This document shows, in pieces, positions 34,178-44,508 of a DNA stretch of 64,000 nucleotides. A program made the position numbers and the translations under genes. Within the stretch, counting starts at the first letter, position 1. The number at the start of each line of letters is the position of its first letter. A model generated the notes under the pieces. That model was not told where the DNA came from. It ran no database searches and saw only the letters and a list, made by a program, of their open reading frames with translations. The stretch is from assembly GCA_900315485.1 (NCBI GenBank), contig OMZI01000018.1:1-64000 (forward strand), in the 5' to 3' direction. Source of the stretch: an uncultured Eubacteriales bacterium (lineage in GTDB: Bacteria > Bacillota > Clostridia > Peptostreptococcales > Anaerovoracaceae).

Positions 34178-35632
34178 TCAAAGATTCGATGCTCCGTACT
34201 TGTTCAGCAGATCGTGCTTGAGGTTCCAGAGCGGCTTGGACAGGTCGACATAGTATGTCTGCGGGTTCTCGAATCTGAGGTGTGATCCCCACAGCTTGTC
34301 GATCTGCTCAGCGCAGGTCTTCTTGATAGTGTCGATATCAGGCTCCTCGTATACGAGCTCGCCCTTCTCGAAGATAGGAACGAGAAGCTCGATAGCCTCG
34401 TAGTCCTCGAGGACTTTGCGCTTCCATACAGCGTTCGAATCAAAGATCTCGTACGGCTTGCCGTCAGGCATCGGTTCATCGCGCAGCATGATAACGTCTG
34501 CAAGCGCTTTGCCCGTCTCCTTCTCGAAGAATCTTACGACCTTCTTGAATCCAGGGTTGGTGATCTTCTCAACGTTTTCAGAGATCTTCATCTTAGGGAC
34601 CATCTCGCCGTCCTTCATGATGCCGGAGAGCTTGTATACTCCGCCGAAAACAGGTTCCGATCTTGCAGTGATCAGTCTCTCGCCTACGCCGAAGGAATCG
34701 ATCTGCGCGCCCTCAAGGATGACGTCTCTGATGATGTACTCATCGAGGGAGTTGCTGATGACTATCTTGCAGTCCTGCAGGCCCTCTTCATCAAGGATCC
34801 TGCGGCACTCTCTTGTGAGGTATGTGATGTCTCCGGAGTCGATACGGATACCCATGCTCTTAGGTTTGAGTTCCTTGAATACCTTGATGGCATTAGGAAG
34901 GCCGGACTTGAGTACGTTGTATGTATCTATCAGGAGAGTCGCATTCTGCGGATACAGCTCGGTGTATTTTCTGAACGCTTCGTATTCGGAGTCAAAACTC
35001 TGGACCCAGCTGTGCGCCATTGTTCCGAGAGCCGGAGTGTCGTGGTTTCTGTCGGCGATGGTGCATGCTGTTCCTGCGCATCCTGCGATGTATGAAGCTC
35101 TTGCTCCGTATACAGCAGCATCCGCACCGTGAGCTCTTCTTGTACCGAACTCCATTACCGGGCGGCCGAGAGCTGATCTTACGATCCTGTTGGCCTTGGT
35201 AGCGATCAGGCTCTGGTGGTTGAACTGCATGAGGATGAAAGTCTCAACAAACTGCGCCTGGATCAGAGGTCCCTTGACGATCATTACAGGTTCATGCGGG
35301 AATATCGGATAGCCTTCAGGTACCGACCATACATCACAGCTGAATTTGAAATCCAGCAGATAGTCCAGGAACTCTTCTGAGAAGCAGTTCTTGGTCCTGA
35401 GGTATTCTATATCTGCATCGGTGAACTTGAGTCTCTTCATGTAAGCGATGATCTGCTCAAGGCCTGCCATGATGGCAAAACCTCCGCCGTCAGGCACTCT
35501 TCTGAAGAATACATCGAAGCAGGCCTCTGCATCGCGCATGTCGGAATTAAAATAACCATTGGCCATCGTGATCTCATAGAAATCAGTCAGCATCGTCAGG
35601 TTGTAGTCATTAAGTCTTGAATAGTTTTTCAT
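34178..35632 (-). CDS. pncB: Nicotinate phosphoribosyltransferase
   Basis: A 484-residue enzyme that joins nicotinate and PRPP to make nicotinate mononucleotide for NAD synthesis. Signatures are LTMLTDFYEITMANGYF at the start, VMEFGTRRAHGADAAVYGAR with the substrate-binding histidine region, SMGIRIDSGDITYLTREC, and FGVGERLITARSEP. Length and motif order are normal. It is followed by its own terminator and preceded by a small membrane protein gene in the same direction, separated by only about 30 bases. Confidence 0.95.
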   Translation of the reverse strand: MKNYSRLNDYNLTMLTDFYEITMANGYFNSDMRDAEACFDVFFRRVPDGGGFAIMAGLEQIIAYMKRLKFTDADIEYLRTKNCFSEEFLDYLLDFKFSCDVWSVPEGYPIFPHEPVMIVKGPLIQAQFVETFILMQFNHQSLIATKANRIVRSALGRPVMEFGTRRAHGADAAVYGARASYIAGCAGTACTIADRNHDTPALGTMAHSWVQSFDSEYEAFRKYTELYPQNATLLIDTYNVLKSGLPNAIKVFKELKPKSMGIRIDSGDITYLTRECRRILDEEGLQDCKIVISNSLDEYIIRDVILEGAQIDSFGVGERLITARSEPVFGGVYKLSGIMKDGEMVPKMKISENVEKITNPGFKKVVRFFEKETGKALADVIMLRDEPMPDGKPYEIFDSNAVWKRKVLEDYEAIELLVPIFEKGELVYEEPDIDTIKKTCAEQIDKLWGSHLRFENPQTYYVDLSKPLWNLKHDLLNKYGASNL

Positions 35633-35664
35633 TTCAGTATACCGGGGGATGGTCCTTTCTAGCC

Positions 35665-35970
35665 TTACGGCTGTTCTGCTGCGTCCTCTGCAGGCGCTTC
35701 TTCCGCGGATGAGCCTTCCGCATTATCTTCTGCAGGCGCTTCTTCCGCCTTTTCCTCTGGGGCAGCCTCCTCAGCCGCTTCTGCTTCAGCACCGGCCTCC
35801 GCCTCTGCAGCCTGCTCCTCATTATACACAGCCTGCTGCTCCGCAAGCTGCTTAGGATAATCCAGTATGATCTGCATACGCCAGTAGATGATGCCCGCAG
35901 CCAGTGCAACTATGACAATGGCAAGGACAACGTCGTTGATGTTGTGCAGAAAATTCTTGATATGCCTCAT
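35665..35970 (-). CDS. Small membrane protein with Ala/Glu-rich tail
   Basis: A 101-residue protein with one N-terminal membrane helix (DVVLAIVIVALAAGIIYW, about residues 12-29) and, after about residue 50, a low-complexity acidic tail built of AEA, EEAP and AED units. The ATG is chosen for the GAGGAG just before it; a longer reading to 36027 lacks one. No family is recognised. Acidic tails of this kind also appear in the predicted lipoprotein at 50521, so they may be a composition habit of this genome. Confidence 0.6.
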   Translation of the reverse strand: MRHIKNFLHNINDVVLAIVIVALAAGIIYWRMQIILDYPKQLAEQQAVYNEEQAAEAEAGAEAEAAEEAAPEEKAEEAPAEDNAEGSSAEEAPAEDAAEQP

Positions 35971-36181
35971 TTTGCTCCTCGTTTCCTGGCAATCAGTCCC
36001 GGACCGAAAGTGATTTGCCACTCTCACATTTCCGCAGATCCGGCCGTCTTGTGCCGGTCTCTGCCGTCAGTCCGCATACATTGTAATTATATGCTTAATC
36101 CCCACTGTTTGCAATGAGTCTGTCTTGTGGCAAACGGCGTATCTGTGGTAGAATTGCTACGTTGTACGGAAAGGAGCATAC

Positions 36182-37288
36182 ATGCGCGACATCACCATTA
36201 CAGCCAACGACGCAGGAAGACGTCTCGACCGGTTTCTGAGAAAATATCTCCGGAACGCGTCTCTCGGTGAGATATACAAGCTCATCCGCAAAGACGTCAA
36301 GGTGGACGGCAGACGCCGCAATGAGTCCTATATGCTGAATGAAGGAGAAGTCCTGACGCTGTACATATCCGATGAGGTCCTCGCCTCTCTTACAGGCGAA
36401 GGCTCAGCAGGAAAAGCAGGTTCAGGCAAAACGCGCGCCGCTTCATCTTCCGGCAAGGCAAAGCGTCAGTTCCGCATCATATACGAGGATGACAAGGTGC
36501 TGATCGTCAGCAAGCCGTACGGACTCCTTACCCATGGCGACAGCCATGAGAAGAAGAACCACCTGGCCAACCAGGTCAAGGACTATCTGATCGAAAAAGG
36601 CGAGTATGATCCGCGTTCCGAGAAGGTATTCTCACCTGCTCCGGCCAACAGGCTCGACAGGAACACGACAGGACTGGTCCTGTTCGGCAAGACTTCGGCA
36701 GCCCTCAAGGCCCTGAACGAGGCCATCAGAGAGGACCTGACAGACAAGTATTACCTGACTGTTGCATGCGGAGTCATCGATAAGGATCTCACGCTGACCG
36801 GCAGCCTGACCAAGGACGAGAATGCCAACAGGGTCAGCATAGTACCAGGATGCGCAGGCCTGACGGAGTCTTCCGTGAAGGCACGTGAAGTCATAACTGA
36901 AGTCATGCCGCGGAGGCACTTCATGATCAGCGGTGCATCAGAGGTCACCCTCACGGATATAAGGCTGGTGACCGGCAGATCTCATCAGATAAGAGCTCAC
37001 CTTGCCGCTATCGGACATCCTCTTGCAGGAGATGTCAAGTACGCCCACGCAATGAACGAAGACTCAGTTCGCGAGTCCGGAACCGTTCCGGCATCGCGGA
37101 AGGATGTCGACAATATAAATGAATATTTTGCCCGCAGATACCGCATCACAACTCAGCTGCTCCACGCACAGAGGATCAGCTTTGCGGAGAACGGTCTGCC
37201 GGAAGAGATAGAATACCTCGCAGGGAAGAGCTTTACAGCACCTCTTCCGCCTGCATTTGAGAGAATCACAGGAGACCACATTGGATAA
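36182..37288 (+). CDS. RluA-family pseudouridine synthase
   Basis: A 368-residue RNA-modifying enzyme. An S4 RNA-binding domain is at about residues 10-65 (GRRLDRFLRKYL, YKLIRKDVKVDG). After a Gly/Ser/Ala linker comes the catalytic domain with LIVSKPYGLLTHGD and the motif NRLDRNTTGLVLFGK, where D159 is the catalytic aspartate; RLVTGRSHQIRAHLAAIGHP follows. It probably modifies 23S rRNA as RluC does. The gene follows AAAGGAGCATAC and overlaps lepB at its 3' end. Confidence 0.92.
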   Translation: MRDITITANDAGRRLDRFLRKYLRNASLGEIYKLIRKDVKVDGRRRNESYMLNEGEVLTLYISDEVLASLTGEGSAGKAGSGKTRAASSSGKAKRQFRIIYEDDKVLIVSKPYGLLTHGDSHEKKNHLANQVKDYLIEKGEYDPRSEKVFSPAPANRLDRNTTGLVLFGKTSAALKALNEAIREDLTDKYYLTVACGVIDKDLTLTGSLTKDENANRVSIVPGCAGLTESSVKAREVITEVMPRRHFMISGASEVTLTDIRLVTGRSHQIRAHLAAIGHPLAGDVKYAHAMNEDSVRESGTVPASRKDVDNINEYFARRYRITTQLLHAQRISFAENGLPEEIEYLAGKSFTAPLPPAFERITGDHIG

Positions 37289-37898
37289 TTACAGCGAAGA
37301 GAATCTGAATACAACTGAACCTGAAGCATCAGATGTGAAGCCGGATGCCGGCGAGACAGCAGGCAGCTTTCTTAAAAGTCTGCTTATCGATGTTGTCATA
37401 GCGGTCATTCTTGCTGCTATCGTTCTGTTCTTCATCAGACCGACGATAGTCAAGCAGTCATCTATGGAGGACACCCTTCATGAGAACGACTATATGATCA
37501 TGTACAAGCAGGCATACCGCAGCAATACTCCGGAGCGCGGGGACATAATCATATTCCAGAGCACCATGCCGGATGAAAACACCGGCAAGGACAAGCTTCT
37601 GATCAAGAGAGTCATAGGTCTGCCGGGAGACGATATCTCGATCATCAATGATCAGCTGTACATCAACGGCGAGGCATACCATGAGGACTATCTCAAGGAC
37701 GGCTACACACCGGCCTTCGAGATCCCGGCTGAAGGCGAGACCTTCACAGTCCCTGACGGGCAGTACTTCGTGATGGGAGACAACCGTGCAGGCAGCATAG
37801 ATTCGAGACGGTCCGAGGTCGGGACAGTGGCCTTTGATCAGATCCAGGGAAAAGTAGTCCTGAGGCTGTTCCCGTTCAACAAGATTCAGAGATTTTAG
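37281..37898 (+). CDS. lepB: Signal peptidase I
   Basis: A 205-residue membrane protease that removes signal peptides of secreted proteins. One N-terminal membrane helix (IDVVIAVILAAIVLFFI) leads to the Ser/Lys dyad: S61 in KQSSMEDTL and K109 in LIKRVIGLPGD. The box GDNRAGSIDSR is the usual C-terminal motif. The start is a TTG nine bases after AGGAG inside the end of the pseudouridine synthase gene; an earlier TTG at 37257 would extend it by eight residues. Confidence 0.93.
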   Translation: MDNYSEENLNTTEPEASDVKPDAGETAGSFLKSLLIDVVIAVILAAIVLFFIRPTIVKQSSMEDTLHENDYMIMYKQAYRSNTPERGDIIIFQSTMPDENTGKDKLLIKRVIGLPGDDISIINDQLYINGEAYHEDYLKDGYTPAFEIPAEGETFTVPDGQYFVMGDNRAGSIDSRRSEVGTVAFDQIQGKVVLRLFPFNKIQRF

Positions 37899-37920
37899 GC
37901 ATAATCATTAATCAGAGGAA

Positions 37921-38400
37921 ATGAGTAAGGGAAAAGGAAGAAAGGTAGTAGCGAATAACAAGAAGGCCTTTCACGACTATTTCGTCGAGGAGCGTTATGA
38001 GGCGGGCATCGTGCTCACAGGGACTGAGATCAAGTCCATCCGCAAGGGCGGCGTGAGCATCAAGGAGAGTTATGCCAAGATAACGAGCAAGGGCGAACTC
38101 ATCGTGACAGGCATGCATATAGCGCCTTACGAGCAGGGCAACAGATACAACGTTGACCCTCTGAGACCGCGCACTCTTCTTATGCACAGGAAAGAAATAA
38201 ACAAGCTGTACGGCACCGTCAAAACACAGCAGGGACTGACCCTGATACCGCTGTCTGTCTATCTCGATGAGAACGGCAGATGCAAAGTGGAGCTCGGACT
38301 GTGCAGAGGTAAGAAGAATTACGACAAGCGTGAGGCTGAAGCCAAGCGTGACGCGGACCGCAAAATGGACAAGGCGATCAAGGCATCAAGGAACCGGTAG
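37921..38400 (+). CDS. smpB: SsrA-binding protein
   Basis: A 159-residue partner of tmRNA in ribosome rescue. Family signatures are [41 protein letters not shown], and a basic C-terminal tail ending in KAIKASRNR, which fills the empty mRNA channel. The ATG follows AGAGGAA. It is the last gene of the plus-strand run and has its own terminator. Its RNA partner is 7.4 kb away in this window. Confidence 0.97.
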   Translation: MSKGKGRKVVANNKKAFHDYFVEERYEAGIVLTGTEIKSIRKGGVSIKESYAKITSKGELIVTGMHIAPYEQGNRYNVDPLRPRTLLMHRKEINKLYGTVKTQQGLTLIPLSVYLDENGRCKVELGLCRGKKNYDKREAEAKRDADRKMDKAIKASRNR

Positions 38401-38417
38401 AAATACCGGTTTTTTCA
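38391..38417 (+). terminator. Terminator of smpB
   Basis: ACCGGTA pairs with TACCGGT across the stop codon, followed by TTTTTT. Confidence 0.85.
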
Positions 38418-38432
38418 TGTCCGCAATTTAAT

Positions 38433-38466
38433 AGCAGGCGGGATCCTTTCCCGCCTGCCTTTCTTC
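38433..38466. terminator. Terminator between smpB and uvrA
   Basis: GCAGGCGGGA pairs with TCCCGCCTGC-type arms around a short loop; on the plus strand CTTTCTTCT follows. It probably serves the converging uvrA transcript as well. Confidence 0.75.
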
Positions 38467-38470
38467 TGTG

Positions 38471-41389
38471 TTACAGCATCTTCTTAAGATACTGTCCTGT
38501 ATAGGATTCTTTCACCTGCGCGACTTCTTCAGGTGTTCCTTCGGTAACTATATATCCGCCCCCGTCGCCGCCCTGCGGTCCGAGGTCGATAATGTGGTCA
38601 GCCTGTTTTACGACATCCAGATTGTGTTCAATAACGACTACCGTGTTGCCTTCGTCGACAAGTCTGTTCAGTACGTACAGCAGCTTCTCAACATCGGCAA
38701 AATGAAGTCCTGTTGTCGGCTCGTCGAGGATGTAGAGAGTGCGTCCAGTGCTTCTCTTTGAAAGCTCTGTCGCAAGCTTGATCCTCTGTGCCTCACCGCC
38801 CGACAGCTGTGTGGACGGCTGTCCGAGGCTTATGTATCCGAGGCCTACATCGTCGAGCGTCTTCAGGTAGCGGAGTATGCTCTGCTGGTTCTCGAAGAAC
38901 GGTATCGCCTCCGCGACCGTCATGTTCAGGACCTCGGAAATATTCTTCCCCTTGTATTTGACCTCCAGAGTCTCGTGGTTGTATCTTGCTCCTCCGCAGA
39001 CCTCGCACGGCACGAATACGTCAGGCAGGAAGTTCATCTCTACCTTGATGATACCGTCGCCGTTACAGTGTTCGCAGCGTCCGCCCTTCACATTAAAGCT
39101 GAACCTGCCAGGATTGTAGCCGCGGACTTTGGCCTCAGGCATCTCGGCGAAGAGGTTCCTGATGTGCGTGAACATGCCGGTATAGGTTGCCGGGTTGGAT
39201 CTCGGCGTCTTTCCTATAGGCGACTGGTCGATGTTGATGACCTTGTCAAAATTCTCGATGCCCCTGATCTCACGGAATTTGCCCGGGCGCTCCTGAGTCT
39301 TGTTCGTGACTCTCGATACGCCTTTATACAGGATCTCATTTACAAGGCTGGACTTGCCCGATCCGCTGACGCCTGTAACAAGCACAAGCTTGCCTGCAGG
39401 GATCCTGACATCTATGTTCTTGAGGTTGTTCTCCTGTGCCCCGATTATATCCAGATACAGTCCGTTGCCCGGCCTTCTTACAGCCGGCACTTCGATGTGC
39501 CTCTTGCCCGAGAGAAACTGCCCGGTTATGGACTCAGGACAGTTCTTGATATCTTCAACAGTACCCTGTGCAACGAGCTCACCTCCGTTGACTCCGGCAC
39601 CCGGCCCTATGTCTACGATGTAATCCGCTGCATACATAGTATCCTCATCATGCTCAACGATGATCAGGGTATTGCCCATGTCCGTCAGGTCACGCAGCGA
39701 TGCGAGCAGCTTGTCATTATCACTCTGGTGAAGTCCGATCGACGGCTCGTCAAGGATGTACAGCACTCCGACGAGGCCCGATCCTATCTGTGTCGCCAGC
39801 CTTATTCTCTGTGATTCTCCTCCGGAGAGGGTCCCGGCCGATCTGCTGAGAGTCAGATATCCGAGTCCTACATTCTTGAGAAAGCTCAGTCTAGCCCTGA
39901 TCTCCTTGGTGACCATGCTGCTGATCTTCTTATCTCTTTCGCTGAGCTGTCCTTCGAGATCCTCGAAGAATCTCAGCGCCTGGACTACCGAAAGATCAGT
40001 CAGCTCTATTATGTTCTTTCCTCCGACTGTAACCGCAAGAACAGTGTCCTTGAGCTTGCGTCCATGGCATACAGGGCATTCCTCCTCTGTCATCATGTCG
40101 GAGATCTTGTTCTTTATGAATTCCGAGTTGGTCTCGCCCCACCTGCGCTCGAGGCTCGGGATGACGCCCTCGAAGGTATGGTTCATGTGGGATACTCTGC
40201 CCGATCTGCTCTCGTAGGTATACTTTAGTCTGCGCGTTCCGGTACCGTGCAGGAGCTCATCCTTGAATTTAGGCGGGAGAGCCTTGTACGGAACGGACAG
40301 GTCAGTTCCGTGATCTACCGCGAGACGGTTGAGCATCTGGCGGTAAAATCCCATTGCATCCAGAGATGCAAAAACATTTCCCATCGCTCCGTTGAGAATG
40401 CTCTTGTTCTCGTCTGTTACTACTGCCTCATCCGTGATCCTGAGTGTGAATCCGAGTCCGCTGCAGCAGTCGCATGCACCGTAAGGCGCGTTGAAGGAGA
40501 ACATTCTCGGTTCCATCTCTTCAAGGCCGACTCCGTGCTCAGGACAGGAGAACTTGGTCGAGTATGTAACAACCGTCTCTTTCTGCTCAGCAAAGAGATT
40601 GCCGTCAGGTGCGGCCCCGTCTGTTGCTCCCTGCTGCTGAAGTTCTGTACTTTGTACCTGCTTCTTATCGGGGAGATACATGACGTTGCAGATGCCTTCG
40701 CCTTCCTTGATGGCTATCTCGAGTGCCTCGGCGATACGGCTGCGGTTGTCTTCTCTTATAACGATCCTGTCGACTACGATCTCGATGGTATGCTTGTTGT
40801 TCTTGGCAAGCGTGATCTCGTCTTCGTCGATTCTCCTGATCTCTCCGTCGACTCTGACTCTTGTATATCCGTCACGTCGGATCCTGTCGAATATGGCTTT
40901 GTGCTCACCCTTGCGGCCTCTTATGACCGGCGCAAGCACGATGATCCTCGTTCCGACTCCGTGGCTCTGAATGTTCTCGATAATACTGTCGATGGACTGG
41001 CTGGCTATTTCCCTGCCGCATACAGGGCAGTGCGGAACGCCGATCCTCGCATAGAGGAGTCTCAGATAGTCGTATATCTCAGTGACCGTTCCGACAGTCG
41101 ACCTCGGGTTGCGGCTCGTCGTCTTCTGATCGATGCTAATTGCAGGTGAAAGTCCCTCGATAAGCTGTACATCCGGCTTCTTCATAAGTCCAAGGAACTG
41201 GCGGGCATATGAAGAGAGCGACTCGACATACTTCTTCTGTCCCTCTGCATAAATAGTGTCAAATGCAAGTGAAGACTTGCCCGAGCCCGACAGTCCGGTC
41301 AGTACGACCATCTTGTCACGCGGGATCGTGACATCTATTCCCTTGAGATTGTGCTCTCTGGCACCTTTGATTATTATGTTTTTTTCCAT
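38471..41389 (-). CDS. uvrA: Excinuclease ABC subunit A
   Basis: A 972-residue damage-recognition ATPase of nucleotide excision repair. Both ABC ATPase modules are complete: Walker [21 protein letters not shown] and [13 protein letters not shown], signature motifs [20 protein letters not shown] and [15 protein letters not shown], Walker [13 protein letters not shown] and [12 protein letters not shown]. Zinc-binding cysteine pairs are seen ([34 protein letters not shown]). It follows uvrB by 82 bases on the same strand. Confidence 0.97.
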   Translation of the reverse strand: MEKNIIIKGAREHNLKGIDVTIPRDKMVVLTGLSGSGKSSLAFDTIYAEGQKKYVESLSSYARQFLGLMKKPDVQLIEGLSPAISIDQKTTSRNPRSTVGTVTEIYDYLRLLYARIGVPHCPVCGREIASQSIDSIIENIQSHGVGTRIIVLAPVIRGRKGEHKAIFDRIRRDGYTRVRVDGEIRRIDEDEITLAKNNKHTIEIVVDRIVIREDNRSRIAEALEIAIKEGEGICNVMYLPDKKQVQSTELQQQGATDGAAPDGNLFAEQKETVVTYSTKFSCPEHGVGLEEMEPRMFSFNAPYGACDCCSGLGFTLRITDEAVVTDENKSILNGAMGNVFASLDAMGFYRQMLNRLAVDHGTDLSVPYKALPPKFKDELLHGTGTRRLKYTYESRSGRVSHMNHTFEGVIPSLERRWGETNSEFIKNKISDMMTEEECPVCHGRKLKDTVLAVTVGGKNIIELTDLSVVQALRFFEDLEGQLSERDKKISSMVTKEIRARLSFLKNVGLGYLTLSRSAGTLSGGESQRIRLATQIGSGLVGVLYILDEPSIGLHQSDNDKLLASLRDLTDMGNTLIIVEHDEDTMYAADYIVDIGPGAGVNGGELVAQGTVEDIKNCPESITGQFLSGKRHIEVPAVRRPGNGLYLDIIGAQENNLKNIDVRIPAGKLVLVTGVSGSGKSSLVNEILYKGVSRVTNKTQERPGKFREIRGIENFDKVINIDQSPIGKTPRSNPATYTGMFTHIRNLFAEMPEAKVRGYNPGRFSFNVKGGRCEHCNGDGIIKVEMNFLPDVFVPCEVCGGARYNHETLEVKYKGKNISEVLNMTVAEAIPFFENQQSILRYLKTLDDVGLGYISLGQPSTQLSGGEAQRIKLATELSKRSTGRTLYILDEPTTGLHFADVEKLLYVLNRLVDEGNTVVVIEHNLDVVKQADHIIDLGPQGGDGGGYIVTEGTPEEVAQVKESYTGQYLKKML

Positions 41390-41471
41390 GTTTATATAAC
41401 TATATTACGATTGTTGTAACCCTGTTTTTCAGTTGTCCGTATAACCGGAAATGTGGTTCCGGTCCTCAGTG

Positions 41472-43448
41472 TCAGGCCCTCAGACTCGCCCGGAGTTCGA
41501 AGAGAACATCACGGAGCTCTGCTGCGCGCTCGAAGTCAAGCTGCTTTGCGGCTTCCTTCATGTTCTTCTCCACATCGCGGATCGTCTCACGGAGTTCTGC
41601 GGTCGTCATCGCCTTAGGGTCTCTGACATTCTTATCGCCGTGATACTCTTCGACCGCTCTTGCGATCTCTCTTATCGGCTTGACGATGGTCTTAGGCACG
41701 ATGCCGTGAGCCTTGTTGTACTCATCCTGGACCTTGCGTCTGCGGGCTGTCTCGTCGATACACGCCTTCATCGCAGGGCTGATGTGATCTCCGTACATGA
41801 TGACGCGGCCGTGCTCATTACGGGCAGCTCTTCCGACGGTCTGGATGAGCGAGGTCTCATTACGGAGGAATCCCTGCTGGTCAGCATCAAGTATCGCTAT
41901 GAGCGACACCTCCGGAAGGTCGAGACCCTCACGCAGCAGGTTGATGCCTACCAGGACATCGAATTTTGCCATTCGCAGGTCTCTTATGATCTCCAGTCTC
42001 TCAAAATTATCTATGTCTGAATGCAGATATCTGACTCTTATGCCCTGTTCCTGCAGGAACTTGGTCAGGTCTTCAGCCATCCTCTTGGTAAGTGTGGTTA
42101 CGAGGACGCGCTCGTTCTGCTTAGTTGTCTTATATATCTCACCTATGAGGTCATCTATCTGGCCTTCGGTAGGACGGACCTCGATCAGCGGATCGAGAAG
42201 TCCTGTCGGTCTTATCAGCTGCTCCGCAGTAACACCGCCGGAACGGTTCAGCTCATACTCTGCCGGTGTTGCGGAAACATATACTGTCTGCCCGGTCAGT
42301 TTGCTGAACTCATCGAATTTGAGCGGCCTGTTGTCAAAGGCGGACGGCAGTCTGAATCCGTATTCGACCAGCGATTCCTTTCTTGAGTGGTCGCCGTTGT
42401 ACATAGCACGAAGCTGAGGCAGCATCGCATGCGACTCGTCTATGATCGTCAGGAAATCCCCGTCCGGGAAGTAGTCCAGCAGTGTGTACGGCCTCTCTCC
42501 CGGTTTCAGGAAGTTGATATGCCTGGAGTAGTTCTCGATGCCCTTGCATGTGCCTACTTCCATCATCATCTCTATGTCGTAATTGGTCCTCTGCTCAAGT
42601 CTCTCAGCCTCCAGCAGCTTGCCGTTGGCACGGAACCAGTCGAGCCTCTCCTTGAGTTCCTCTCTGATCGAGGCAACTGCGAGCTGCATGTCCTCCCTGC
42701 TGGTGACATAGTGGCTGGCCGGGAATATCGAGATGTGCTGGCGCGATGCAGTCACCTCGCCTGTCAGCGGATCGATCTCCCTGATGCTCTCGATCTCATC
42801 ACCGAACATCTCCAGCCTTACGGCTTCCTCTCCGCCGGCAGGATATATGTCTATGACATCTCCTCTTGCACGGAACGAGCCGCGCTGGAAGTCTATGTCA
42901 TTCCTCGTATACTGTATCTCGGTCAGCCTGCGCAGGAGCTCCATCCTCTCGATCTCCATGCCCGGTCTCAGGCTGATCAGCTGATTGCGGTAGGACGCCG
43001 GTGAACCGAGTCCGTAGATGCAGGATACCGAGGCTACGATGATGACATCCTTTCTCTCGAGCTGAGCAGCAGTCGCCGAATGCCTCAGCTTGTCTATCTC
43101 TTCATTTATATCCGCATCCTTCTCTATGTACAGATCTCTTGAAGGAACATATGCCTCCGGCTGGTAGTAGTCGTAGTAGCTGACAAAATACTCGACTGCA
43201 TTGTCAGGGAAGAATTCCTTGAACTCGCCGTGCAGCTGCGCCGCAAGAGTCTTGTTGTGCGAGATGACGAGTGTCGGCTTCTGTACAGCCTCGATGATCT
43301 TGGCCATCGTAAAAGTCTTGCCGGATCCGGTAACGCCCATCAGTGTCTGGGCTTCCCTTCCCGCAAGTATTCCGTCCGCTATCTCTCTTATCGCCTGTGG
43401 CTGATCTCCGGTAGGCGCAAAATCACTGACGACTCTGAACTTTGGCAT
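41472..43448 (-). CDS. uvrB: Excinuclease ABC subunit B
   Basis: A 658-residue helicase-like subunit of excision repair. Motifs: [18 protein letters not shown], Walker [14 protein letters not shown], the beta-hairpin region [57 protein letters not shown], and the C-terminal UVR domain ([18 protein letters not shown]) that meets UvrC. The ATG before PKFRVVSDF is preferred; the listed upstream start adds seven residues. It is transcribed toward uvrA. Confidence 0.97.
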   Translation of the reverse strand: MPKFRVVSDFAPTGDQPQAIREIADGILAGREAQTLMGVTGSGKTFTMAKIIEAVQKPTLVISHNKTLAAQLHGEFKEFFPDNAVEYFVSYYDYYQPEAYVPSRDLYIEKDADINEEIDKLRHSATAAQLERKDVIIVASVSCIYGLGSPASYRNQLISLRPGMEIERMELLRRLTEIQYTRNDIDFQRGSFRARGDVIDIYPAGGEEAVRLEMFGDEIESIREIDPLTGEVTASRQHISIFPASHYVTSREDMQLAVASIREELKERLDWFRANGKLLEAERLEQRTNYDIEMMMEVGTCKGIENYSRHINFLKPGERPYTLLDYFPDGDFLTIIDESHAMLPQLRAMYNGDHSRKESLVEYGFRLPSAFDNRPLKFDEFSKLTGQTVYVSATPAEYELNRSGGVTAEQLIRPTGLLDPLIEVRPTEGQIDDLIGEIYKTTKQNERVLVTTLTKRMAEDLTKFLQEQGIRVRYLHSDIDNFERLEIIRDLRMAKFDVLVGINLLREGLDLPEVSLIAILDADQQGFLRNETSLIQTVGRAARNEHGRVIMYGDHISPAMKACIDETARRRKVQDEYNKAHGIVPKTIVKPIREIARAVEEYHGDKNVRDPKAMTTAELRETIRDVEKNMKEAAKQLDFERAAELRDVLFELRASLRA

Positions 43449-43474
43449 GCAGTCCGATTCCTTTCTCATCAGAT

Positions 43475-43505
43475 TGTGTCAAAAGGGACGGTCCCCAATG
43501 ACACA
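43475..43505. repeat. REP-like hairpin with GGGACGGTCCCC loop
   Basis: TGTGTCA pairs with TGACACA around a 17-base loop containing AAGGGACGGTCCCC. It belongs to the same hairpin family as 20469-20501 and 51304-51343. Confidence 0.65.
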
Positions 43506-43538
43506 TCATCTATGTCCCGTCAATTATCTTTTGATTAG

Positions 43539-43569
43539 AAAAAAATATCAACCCCTTTTCAGAGGTTGA
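43539..43569 (-). terminator. Terminator after the patatin-like gene
   Basis: TCAACC pairs with GGTTGA around 10 bases, then TATTTTTTTC on the minus strand. Confidence 0.8.
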
Positions 43570-43656
43570 TTAATTCTATCATACATCCGTTCTGCGAACA
43601 AGCGTTCTTGGAGCATAAGTGCGCTTTTCCGCAGCACTTTTGCCCCACAGCGCGCT

Positions 43657-44502
43657 CTACTTCCCATTCACAAATTCCCTTATCGCCTCTGCATCATGAT
43701 AACCCTTGTGATACAGCGATTCGATCGTCTCCGGGTCCTTGGTCAGAGTGCTCATCCCGCCTATATCATCCGGTGCGACTATAAGGACTTTGCCCTGCTT
43801 CTCGTACTGTTTGGCAAGCCACAGCTCGGTGTTGTACTTTATCGCTCTTTTGCTCATCGCCTCCGCTGCAGCCGGATACCTGTGCTTAATAAGAGCTGAA
43901 GCCAGCTTGTCCTTGTCAGGTGAACGCTCGAAATCCTTAGGCCTTGTCAGCAGCAGCACCACCTTGTCACATCCGTCACGGAAGCATTTCTCCAGAGGGA
44001 TCGGATCAGACATGCCTCCGTCATAATACCTGTGTCCATTGACAGGATACGGCTGATTCGCGGCAGGCACACAGCTTGACGCTTTGATCGGTGCCATTTC
44101 GTCCCTTCGTATATCCTCTTTGGTGAAATAGTGAGGCATGCCTGTTTCGGCATCAGTTGCAACGATCGTGAATTCTGCCGGGTTCGCCATCATCGCATCA
44201 TAATCGAGCGGGTATTCCCCGTAGGAGTTGGACAGCTCGCCGTAAACATACTCGAGGTCCACGAAGTTGCGGTCCTTTATGAAATTCTTCAGGCCCATGC
44301 TCTCTTCCCGCAGGTTATATTCCGTGTAAAACTTCAGATTCCTGCCGCGCTGTCCCGCAAGATACGACGACAGGTTGGCGCTTCCTGCAGAGACCCCCAC
44401 GCAGTAGTCAAAACGGATGTCATTATCTTGGCACCAGTCGTATACGCCTGCGGTGTATGATCCTCTGAGTCCCCCGCCTACATCTATAACTCCGATCTTC
44501 AT
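43657..44502 (-). CDS. Patatin-like phospholipase
   Basis: A 281-residue acyl hydrolase of the patatin family. The oxyanion loop is DVGGGLRGSYTAGV, the nucleophile elbow CVGVSAGSANLSSY, and the dyad aspartate lies in YYDGGMSDPIPLEKC. These match small bacterial patatins such as those related to RssA and YjjU. It has no signal peptide and is probably cytoplasmic, acting on membrane lipids. The gene begins seven bases after the hipA-like gene stops, so it may be transcribed with the toxin-antitoxin pair. Confidence 0.92.
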   Translation of the reverse strand: MKIGVIDVGGGLRGSYTAGVYDWCQDNDIRFDYCVGVSAGSANLSSYLAGQRGRNLKFYTEYNLREESMGLKNFIKDRNFVDLEYVYGELSNSYGEYPLDYDAMMANPAEFTIVATDAETGMPHYFTKEDIRRDEMAPIKASSCVPAANQPYPVNGHRYYDGGMSDPIPLEKCFRDGCDKVVLLLTRPKDFERSPDKDKLASALIKHRYPAAAEAMSKRAIKYNTELWLAKQYEKQGKVLIVAPDDIGGMSTLTKDPETIESLYHKGYHDAEAIREFVNGK

Positions 44503-44508
44503 CAGTAT

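Noticed and set aside
41443-41462. ACCGGAA/TTCCGGT hairpin between uvrB and uvrA
   Set aside because: No T-run on either strand and a short stem; not enough to call a terminator or operator.
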